Under the pieces are notes generated by a model, which was not told the origin of the DNA, made no database searches, and was given only the letters and a program-made list of their open reading frames with translations. A program made the position numbers and the translations under genes. From Selenomonadaceae bacterium (lineage in GTDB: Bacteria > Bacillota > Negativicutes > Selenomonadales > Selenomonadaceae), in NCBI GenBank assembly GCA_017412925.1, contig JAFPVP010000164.1, positions 1-39,749 on the forward strand: DNA of 39,749 nucleotides, written 5' to 3'. Of this stretch, positions 34,329 to 39,749 are shown piece by piece; position 1 is the stretch's first letter, and the number at the start of each line of letters is the position of its first letter.

Positions 34329-34480
34329 GTGCTCAAATGTCAAATTCCCGTATTTGGGAATTGGAACTTTGCACGCTCAAAATCACCCCAAAAACAGGGG
34401 CTTTTTTTTATGCCCGAAAAAACCGCATTGTGACGCGCATTTTTTTAGTGTTCAATTCCCATATTTGGGAATTTGCACTT
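34317..34480. repeat. Duplicated segment with AATTCCC/GGGAATT hairpins
   Basis: Two copies of a segment with GGGGCTTTTTTT followed by AATTCCC-N6-GGGAATT (34343-34362 and 34454-34473), 111 bp apart. The 20-bp inverted repeats and the CTTTG and CAAAATC flanks are conserved. No coding frame is preserved. Confidence 0.7.
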
Positions 34481-34512
34481 TGACCCCAAAATCGCCCCCT
34501 CAAACCCCACTT

Positions 34513-34735
34513 TCGAGCCTCAAAATCACTTTCACAGCCCAAAAATCACTTTCACAGCCCGAAAATCAGTTTCGAGACCTCAAAAATCGGTTTCGCGGCT
34601 TGAAAATCAGTTTCGCGGCTTGATTCGAGGCTCAAAAGCAGTTCCGAGGCTTGAAAAGCAGTTTCGCGGCTTGAAAATCAGTTTTGCGGATTGAAAATCA
34701 GTTTCACAGCTCCAAAAGCAGTTTCAAACCGCGTC
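34513..34735. repeat. Array of about eleven 20-bp tandem units
   Basis: Unit of the type CTTGAAAATCAGTTTCGCGG, 19-21 bp, each with the dyad GAAA-N5-TTTC or a variant. Units diverge from left to right and one is truncated near 34624. Period 20 breaks any reading frame, and there are no spacers, so this is neither coding nor CRISPR. It lies directly upstream of the HsdR-type gene. Confidence 0.75.
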
Positions 34736-34797
34736 GAAAGCTCCAAATCGCCCTTGACGCATGATTTATAATGAAAAAAACGTCTGGAGGTGGTCGA

Positions 34798-35358
34798 ATG
34801 CTCGTTTCTGATAAATTTTTCTCCGATTCAACCCACAAATCAACTATTTTCTCGCCCGCGCAGGTTAATTTCCTCGAATCTAACGCTTATACAAAAATTA
34901 TTCGCGGCAAACCAACTTTTTTTATTAAATGCCTCATTCGCGGCAAAGAAATTCGCCTCACGCCCGAAGAAGCCGTTCGCCAAATGTTTATTCGTAAATT
35001 AATCGACGATTACGGCTATAATCCCGCTCAAATGTCCGTCGAACACCCAATTCACTTCGGACGCGAAGTTAAACGCGCTGATATTGTAATTTTTGAGCCA
35101 AATCGCCCAACCGTCGAGTATATTATCGTCGAAGTTAAGAAACCTAAGCTCAAAGACGGCAAATTACAACTTAAATCTTATTGCAACGCGACCGGAGCGA
35201 CTATGGGCGTGTGGACTAACGGCGAAAAAATCTCTTTTTATCACTGCACAGGTCAAAAATTAAGCTTTTTAACTCAAATCTCGACATTATCGACGACGCT
35301 TTTGAATATTTGTGAGCATAAAAAAGAACCCTCAAGCGATTTGCATGAGGGTTTTTAA
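34798..35358 (+). CDS. Stand-alone HsdR N-terminal-type nuclease domain protein
   Basis: 186 aa from ATG at 34798, with GGAGG 7 nt upstream; an ATG nine codons earlier lacks a site. Residues about 50-160 match the type I restriction enzyme R-subunit N-terminal domain: TPEEAVRQMFIRKLIDDYGY, EHPIHFGREVKRADIVIF and VEYIIVEVKKPKLKDGKLQL. The PD-(D/E)XK residues would be Asp of ADIVIF and Glu/Lys of VEVKK, followed by SYCNATGATMGVWTNGEKIS. No helicase domain, HsdM or HsdS follows. The last 11 codons (EPSSDLHEGF) lie in the terminator hairpin, so the natural end may have been lost. It may be a solitary nuclease or a restriction remnant. Confidence 0.82.
   Translation: MLVSDKFFSDSTHKSTIFSPAQVNFLESNAYTKIIRGKPTFFIKCLIRGKEIRLTPEEAVRQMFIRKLIDDYGYNPAQMSVEHPIHFGREVKRADIVIFEPNRPTVEYIIVEVKKPKLKDGKLQLKSYCNATGATMGVWTNGEKISFYHCTGQKLSFLTQISTLSTTLLNICEHKKEPSSDLHEGF
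35327..35356 (+). terminator. Terminator overlapping the 3' end of the HsdR-type gene
   Basis: AACCCTCA (35327-35334) pairs with TGAGGGTT (35346-35353), then TTT. The whole hairpin is inside the open frame. Confidence 0.75.
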
Positions 35359-35496
35359 ATTTTGTGGGGGTTGTGGTAAGGAAAAGTTGAGAATAATGAG
35401 TATTAGCAATGCGTAGCGTTGCGTACCGGCGCGGCGATAACGTTAAAATTATCGAAACGTCGGAGCGCGTCCGCTGTTCCGTCGCTTTTAAAGCGA

Positions 35497-36705
35497 CTAT
35501 CCGCGAGTTTTGCCGCCAGCGACGTTGTAAGTTACGCCGTGAATGTAGGAGGCGCGGTCACTAGCGAGGAAAACGACAGCATCGGCGACTTCGGAGAGCT
35601 TTCCACTGCGTCCGAGCGGCGTAGTTTTGGTTGAGCTGTAACCTTTGCGCAAATCGTCGACGGTAATTCCGCGAGTATAAGCTAAAGCCTCTTCATAAGC
35701 GAGAGTTCTAAGACCGGTCGCCTCCATAATGCCAGGAGCCATGCCGACGACGCGGATATTGTACTTGCCGAGCTCTTTAGCCCAGCTGCGCGTGAAGCTA
35801 TTGACGGCATTTTTAGTTGCGGCGTAGATACTTTGTCCTTCGGAGCCTTCGAGACCGGATTCAGAGCTCATATTGATGATAACGCCGCCGCCAGTCTTAA
35901 CCATTTCGTGCCCGACAGCCTGCGCGACGAGGTAAACGCCCTTAATATTGACGCCGGTGACTTTATCGTAGATTTTTTCGTTGAGTTCGTACTTGCCGTG
36001 CGGATTTTTGGGGTCGATGAGCAAGCAAGGAATGTTAATGCCGGCATTGTTGACTAAAATATCGATTTTGCCGAAGGTATCGAGGGCAGTTTTAACCATA
36101 GCTTCGACGCTGGCGGCTTCGCAGACGTTTGTAATGACGTATTTAACTTTTCCGCTGTTTTCGGTGATGTTAAATTCGGGTTCATTGGGATTGAGGTCGC
36201 AGACGACGACATTTGCGCCATTATCGAGGAAAGCTTGAGCGACAGCCTTACCGATACCGCTTGCCGCGCCGGTAACGACGGCAGTTTTACCTTTTAAGCC
36301 GAGCCAGGAGCCGTCAGCGACTTTTTTATCTTCGGGCTTGAAAATTTCGATCATATCGCCGGCTTTTATTTCGGGAACGGGTTTACTTTCGACGTGAACG
36401 GAGCCTTCGAGGAGTTCGCCTTCGCCGCCGTCAAATTTAATGGTGATATGACCGAGATTCATCAAATTTTTCTGTACTTCGGAGCCGACTTTGACGATTT
36501 TAAATTCGGTGCCCGCGATTTTGTAAATATCGCCGGGTTTAATCATGCCGGTGAGTTCGTTGCCGGTGTGCATAACGCAAGCGTCGCGCAATTCGGGCAG
36601 AGCCATTGCCTCATCGAACATGATAATCATATTAGCCGCCGCGATAAAATCTTTGACTTGACCGCCGAGTTCGACGACCTTACTTGAATAAATCTTTTCC
36701 GCCAT
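35497..36705 (-). CDS. Fusion of glucitol PTS EIIA with sorbitol-6-phosphate 2-dehydrogenase
   Basis: 402 aa from ATG at 36705. Residues 1-123 are a complete EIIA-Gut (SrlB): ACVMHTGNELTGMIKPGDIY with the likely phospho-His46, and NLGHITIKFDGGEGELLEGS. Residues 136-402 are a short-chain dehydrogenase like SrlD: NAD loop TGAASGIG (145-152), LVNNAGI, catalytic Ser281/Ser283 in NMSSESG, and Tyr294/Lys298 in YAATKNAVNSF. The EIIA part takes phosphate from HPr and passes it to EIIB; the SDR part oxidises the imported sorbitol-6-phosphate to fructose-6-phosphate. In E. coli these are separate proteins. It is last in the gut operon, behind a strong intercistronic hairpin. Confidence 0.9.
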   Translation of the reverse strand: MAEKIYSSKVVELGGQVKDFIAAANMIIMFDEAMALPELRDACVMHTGNELTGMIKPGDIYKIAGTEFKIVKVGSEVQKNLMNLGHITIKFDGGEGELLEGSVHVESKPVPEIKAGDMIEIFKPEDKKVADGSWLGLKGKTAVVTGAASGIGKAVAQAFLDNGANVVVCDLNPNEPEFNITENSGKVKYVITNVCEAASVEAMVKTALDTFGKIDILVNNAGINIPCLLIDPKNPHGKYELNEKIYDKVTGVNIKGVYLVAQAVGHEMVKTGGGVIINMSSESGLEGSEGQSIYAATKNAVNSFTRSWAKELGKYNIRVVGMAPGIMEATGLRTLAYEEALAYTRGITVDDLRKGYSSTKTTPLGRSGKLSEVADAVVFLASDRASYIHGVTYNVAGGKTRG

Positions 36706-36737
36706 TGTATAATTACCTGCCTTTATATTTTTTTATA

Positions 36738-36778
36738 GGCGAGCGTCCGACTTTTTAAGGATATACCGAACGCCCGCC
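36738..36778 (-). other. Strong intercistronic hairpin before the EIIA-dehydrogenase gene
   Basis: A 12-bp stem, GGCGAGCGTCCG (36738-36749) with CGAACGCCCGCC (36767-36778), no U-run. It probably protects or partly separates the upstream PTS mRNA. Confidence 0.65.
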
Positions 36779-36792
36779 GATTTTTTTTGCAA

Positions 36793-38229
36793 TTATGATT
36801 CGTAGAGACCGAAACTAGCGAGCCACGCGAGGATAACGGATACAGGGCCGGTGATAAAGCGGGAATACAGGACGGAAGGCACGCCGACTTCGACGGTTTC
36901 AGCATCAGCCTCCGCCAAACCGAGCCCGACTGGGACAAAGTCGCAAGCGCACTGTGCATTTATCGCGAAAAGTGCGGGCAAAGCCAAATGCGGCGGGATA
37001 TTGCCTTCACCGATTTGAACGCCGATTAAAACACCGATAACTTGAGCGATAACCGCGCCTGGTCCAAGGAAGGGCGACAAGAGCGGGAACGAACAGATAC
37101 AAGCGAGTATAACCAAGCCGACAATGTTACCAGCGAGCGGCGAGAGCAAATTTGCAATGACATCGCCGATACCAGTACCGAGAATGACGCCGATAAGCAT
37201 AGAAACGAACGCCATAAAGGGTAAAATCGTGCGGATAATGGTGTTAATCGAGTCGCGCCCTGCTTGATAGAAGACGGAGACGATACCGCCCATGAATTGA
37301 CCGATTTTAGCCATTAAACTGCCGGACGATTGCTCGGTAATCTTTTTAGAGGTATCATAGCCGCCTTTTTTAATAGCGGAGCCGGAATCGCCGGAAGTAT
37401 CTTTAGCTGGAGCGGCGGCAGGAGCGGGAGCAGGAGCCGCAGAGCCGTCTGCGAAGGAAATATTTTCGGGTTTAACGGCTGAAACGTAAATATCTGCCTT
37501 GATATGGTCTGCGAGAGGTCCCGAAGGTCCCGTAGCGTTAAGATTGATAGTAAAAATGCGTTTCTGGGGATAAATTCCGCAACGCAACGTTCCGCCGCAG
37601 TCGATAACGACGACTAAAATCTCATCATCGGGCACGCGGGTCTTAAAACCGTCAACGAGTTCGCAACCGGTCATTTCAGCGAGCGTTTTAGCGACTTGAG
37701 ACATGACGCCGCCGGTAATATTTACGACTTTATTGCGTTTAGCGTCTGGAACGAGAGTTAAAGGACCACCGAAACCGCCGCTACCGGCTTTAACGACTAC
37801 AGAGCGCAATCCGCCGCCGGCAGAGGGTGCCGCATTAGCAGGAGCCGCCGAAACGCCTTCCGCGAAGGAAATATTTTCGGGCTTGACGGCTGAAACGTAA
37901 ATGTCTGCCTTGATATGGTCTGCGAGAGGTCCCGAAGGTCCCGTAGCGTTCAAGTTGATAGTAAAAATTCTTTTCTGGGGATAAATGCCGCAGCGCAACG
38001 TTCCGCCGCAGTCGATAACCACGACTAAGATTTCATCATCGGGGACGCGGGTTTTAAAACCGTCAACGAGTTCGCAACCGGTCATTTCAGCGAGCGTTTT
38101 AGCGACTTTGGACATGACGCCGCCGGTAATGTTGACGATTTTATTTCTTTTGCCGTCGGGGATAAGTGTCAGGGGGCCGCCGAAGCCGCCGCTGCCCGCC
38201 TTAACGACAACTGCTTTATAATCAGCCAT
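36793..38229 (-). CDS. srlE: Glucitol/sorbitol PTS EIIB-EIIB-EIIC protein with duplicated EIIB
   Basis: 478 aa from ATG at 38229, with GGAGG upstream. EIIB-1 (about 1-122) and EIIB-2 (about 144-260) are nearly identical: [20 protein letters not shown] and [18 protein letters not shown] with the candidate phospho-Cys (74 and 211). Ala/Pro-rich linkers separate them. Residues about 300-478 are the EIIC part of SrlE type, with membrane helices ([40 protein letters not shown]). SrlE of E. coli is about 320 aa with one EIIB. With SrlA it imports and phosphorylates sorbitol. The DNA of the two EIIB copies is also very similar, implying recent duplication or gene conversion. Confidence 0.93.
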   Translation of the reverse strand: MADYKAVVVKAGSGGFGGPLTLIPDGKRNKIVNITGGVMSKVAKTLAEMTGCELVDGFKTRVPDDEILVVVIDCGGTLRCGIYPQKRIFTINLNATGPSGPLADHIKADIYVSAVKPENISFAEGVSAAPANAAPSAGGGLRSVVVKAGSGGFGGPLTLVPDAKRNKVVNITGGVMSQVAKTLAEMTGCELVDGFKTRVPDDEILVVVIDCGGTLRCGIYPQKRIFTINLNATGPSGPLADHIKADIYVSAVKPENISFADGSAAPAPAPAAAPAKDTSGDSGSAIKKGGYDTSKKITEQSSGSLMAKIGQFMGGIVSVFYQAGRDSINTIIRTILPFMAFVSMLIGVILGTGIGDVIANLLSPLAGNIVGLVILACICSFPLLSPFLGPGAVIAQVIGVLIGVQIGEGNIPPHLALPALFAINAQCACDFVPVGLGLAEADAETVEVGVPSVLYSRFITGPVSVILAWLASFGLYES

Positions 38230-38241
38230 TTTAAATCCTCC

Positions 38242-38790
38242 TTAAGCAGTCTTGAGCGTCTTGCTGAGCGAAATGCCCTGTTGCTTCTGAACGTAAGCGG
38301 TGCAGAAGTCCGTAACCCAGCCGCGCAGGAAGTTAATCACGATACCGATAAGCAAATATCTAAGTGCAAGGTCGATGTGATTCAGTCCTAAAGTTGTAAT
38401 TCCGTTGGCGACGCCGAGATAAACGAACAATTCGCCTGGATTTATGTGCGGGAACATGCCGTTAAGCGTGTGACACGAGCCGGAAGCACTTGCATAATAG
38501 CTGGGCTTGTAGAATTCGGGTAAAAACTTGCCTAAAGAAAGTGTCATCGGGTTGCAGAAGAAGAAAGTACCGATAACGGGCAGGACGATGTAGCGCGAAA
38601 GGGGATTGCCCGCGCAGACGCCTGCGAATTTTTCGATGCGTTCGTTACCAATCATTTTAACGATAGCGTTCATGGCGACGAGCAGAACGATCAGCGTCGG
38701 AATAATTCCGCTGACCCAGCCCGCCAAAGTCTCACCGCCGCGATTGAAAAGCCCGATAAAGGCTTGGGCGAAAGATACCATTGTGTCCAT
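38242..38790 (-). CDS. srlA: Glucitol/sorbitol PTS EIIC subunit
   Basis: 182 aa from ATG at 38790, with AGGAGGG upstream. Four or five membrane helices. Family stretches include [40 protein letters not shown] and [20 protein letters not shown]. It forms the membrane channel together with the EIIC half of the next protein, 12 bp downstream. Full length for SrlA/GutA. Confidence 0.94.
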   Translation of the reverse strand: MDTMVSFAQAFIGLFNRGGETLAGWVSGIIPTLIVLLVAMNAIVKMIGNERIEKFAGVCAGNPLSRYIVLPVIGTFFFCNPMTLSLGKFLPEFYKPSYYASASGSCHTLNGMFPHINPGELFVYLGVANGITTLGLNHIDLALRYLLIGIVINFLRGWVTDFCTAYVQKQQGISLSKTLKTA

Positions 38791-38823
38791 AAAATTCCCT
38801 CCTAAAAAGCTTTTTAATCTATA

Positions 38824-38866
38824 GATTAAGGTTGAAAGCTGCGCGCTTAGCCCTCAACCGTTAATC
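38824..38866 (-). other. Intercistronic stem-loop between gutM and srlA
   Basis: GATTAAGGTTGA (38824-38835) pairs with TCAACC-g-TTAATC (38854-38866), with an inner AAGC/GCTT. No U-run, so probably a processing or stability element. Confidence 0.55.
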
Positions 38867-38901
38867 TCAACCGGTCGATTTTTAACTTTCAGCTGTCAGG
38901 A

Positions 38902-38938
38902 TTTTTTCTAACAGCTAAAAGCTAACAGCTACCAGCTA
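38902..38938 (-). repeat. Dispersed TAGCTGGTAGCTG-type repeat, copy 2
   Basis: Inverted relative to 17226-17262 and nearly the same. It overlaps the stop codon and last codons of gutM, so it contributes the C-terminal LAGSC of that protein. Confidence 0.75.
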
Positions 38939-39326
38939 AATTTTCTTCCGTCTTCATAAGTTTATAGCTTTCGTACTCTTTTTGAGCGGACATAACAGCT
39001 ATTGCTTGTTGCATGGAAATTTTCATGCTCTTGCAAAGGTCGTCGCTAAGTTCAAAGAGCGTTAAGCCGTTAAAATGGTTAAAAGGCTTAAATCCGGCAA
39101 AAACGGTGCGCCCTTCCATGATTTCTCCGCGAATAATTCTGCATTCGTCGTCGATGATAAACAGGACTAAAACTCCGGAGGCAAAATATCCGCGAGCGCG
39201 ACCGATTGCCACGCGACCTTCACGGCGCAATTTTTTTATGTGATTGTTGAATTTTTTAAACTGTCTGAAGCCCAAAACCGTCTGCGCAATCCAAACAAAG
39301 ACAGCCAAAGCGATAAAATATCCCAT
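38922..39326 (-). CDS. gutM: Glucitol operon activator GutM
   Basis: 134 aa from ATG at 39326. One N-terminal membrane helix (MGYFIALAVFVWIAQTVLGF), then QFKKFNNHIKKLRREGRVAI, GRARGYFASGVLVLFIIDDE and a helical end, as in SrlM/GutM. GutM activates the glucitol operon together with the main regulator; the mechanism is unclear. The last codons come from an inserted dispersed repeat, so the natural C-terminus may have been altered. It lies 12 bp after the SorC-type gene. Confidence 0.88.
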   Translation of the reverse strand: MGYFIALAVFVWIAQTVLGFRQFKKFNNHIKKLRREGRVAIGRARGYFASGVLVLFIIDDECRIIRGEIMEGRTVFAGFKPFNHFNGLTLFELSDDLCKSMKISMQQAIAVMSAQKEYESYKLMKTEENLAGSC

Positions 39327-39338
39327 ATCAAGCCCTCC

Positions 39339-39749
39339 TCACTCGTTAAGCATGATTTTAGCGGTTTGTTCGTCGGTTATGAGGACGTTAATCGCTTGAC
39401 CCTTGCACGCGCCCATAATCGCCGGAACTTTTTCACGCGAAGCCGCCATTCCGATTGAATAATTCAAATTTCTAAGCGTGTCGAGGTCTACGCCGATAAT
39501 CCGGTCTGAAAAATCAGTTTTGACTTCGCGACCGTTTTTATCGTAGAAAACCGAGCAAATTTCTCCGACAGTGCCCGTCCGCGACAAACTTTCAATCGCT
39601 TGACGCCCAAATTCACCCATCCAAACCAAATTAGAAGATTTAACAGGCGCGCCGATACCGACAAGCCCAATATCGAGTTTCGTCCAGAAATCGGAAATTT
39701 TTTCGTAGTTAGCGTCCTGAACGATAGCATTTCTGATTTCAGCGGTGCG
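39339..39749 (-). CDS. SorC/DeoR-family sugar-binding regulator (5' end outside window)
   Basis: The open frame continues to the window edge, 136 codons visible. This is the C-terminal sugar-phosphate-binding domain: LDIGLVGIGAPVKSSNLVWM, the SVFYDKNGREVKTDF region, IIGVDLDTLRNLNYSIGMAA and REKVPAIMGACKGQAINVLI, then TDEQTA. These match SorC-type regulators, which sense phosphorylated sugars. The N-terminal helix-turn-helix is outside. As first gene of the sorbitol operon it probably controls it in response to sorbitol-6-phosphate or a related ligand. Confidence 0.88.
   Translation of the reverse strand, partial: RTAEIRNAIVQDANYEKISDFWTKLDIGLVGIGAPVKSSNLVWMGEFGRQAIESLSRTGTVGEICSVFYDKNGREVKTDFSDRIIGVDLDTLRNLNYSIGMAASREKVPAIMGACKGQAINVLITDEQTAKIMLNE

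Noticed and set aside
34327-34694. Two short plus-strand frames in the repeat region
   Set aside because: They translate 20-bp tandem units whose period is not a multiple of three, and lack ribosome sites.
34513-34735. CRISPR array
   Set aside because: Units are directly adjacent without spacers, vary among themselves and have a 19-21 bp period; no cas genes nearby.
34754-34772. Promoter TTGACG/TATAAT before the HsdR-type gene
   Set aside because: The two boxes are only 7 bp apart, so they cannot form one sigma-70 promoter; the -10 alone may be real.

Overview
The window looks like chromosomal DNA of a diderm Firmicute of the Negativicutes, probably Selenomonadaceae-like. The main evidence is two tandem OmpM-type outer-membrane porins (signal peptide, SLH domain, coiled coil, beta-barrel ending in Phe), a GmhB-type heptose phosphatase, Firmicute-type CtsR and MinCDE, and a glucitol PTS operon. 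All assignments come from reading the sequence; no database search was run.

Layout. 1-3182 (minus): an AraC regulator, a Gfo/Idh/MocA dehydrogenase and a sugar-porter MFS transporter, probably a polyol/inositol utilisation unit. 3324-3864 (minus): two small paralogous unknown genes. 4003-6981 (plus): a three-domain glycosyltransferase with a C10 tract. 7049-9292 (minus): GmhB phosphatase, secreted CAP protein and a GltD-like flavoprotein. 9411-9887: a solitary ctsR. 9945-12552: sodium:solute symporter, divergent amidohydrolase and a duplicated 3' remnant. 12630-15065: ftsZ, a degenerate FtsZ paralogue and a small unknown gene. 15117-18773: gyrB, a frameshifted secreted protein and an ADP-ribosylglycohydrolase. 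18878-20852: groES-groEL. 21087-24285: the two porins.

24472-25447 holds no conventional gene. It contains three tandem copies of what reads as a type I toxin-antitoxin module. Each has a 26-codon hydrophobic peptide gene on the minus strand with its own promoter, a convergent plus-strand promoter, a shared two-sided terminator, and a 16-20 nt plus-strand element repeated over the cognate start codon. The layout matches the par/Fst system. Toxins, antisense elements and terminator loops differ between units, which suggests three separate cognate pairs.

25487-27229 (minus): minCDE. 27377-29813: a double-NERD/UvrD-like protein broken at a T9 tract. 29918-31306: a biotin-enzyme carboxyltransferase. 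31358-32011: an unknown gene with a repeated 5' end. 32270-34291: an OmpR-type response regulator and its histidine kinase. 34330-34740: a non-coding repeat region with about eleven 20-bp units. 34798-35358: a lone HsdR N-terminal-type domain. 35497-39749 (minus): a glucitol/sorbitol operon, sorC-type regulator - gutM - EIIC - EIIB-EIIB-EIIC - EIIA fused to sorbitol-6-phosphate dehydrogenase.

Promoters are conventional sigma-70 type with 17-bp spacers and convergent genes usually share a two-sided terminator. The most notable observations are the triple toxin-antitoxin array, the FtsZ paralogue without GTPase motifs, two homopolymer tracts that could switch reading frames, a 22-bp 5'-UTR element shared by both porins, and the rearranged sorbitol PTS proteins.
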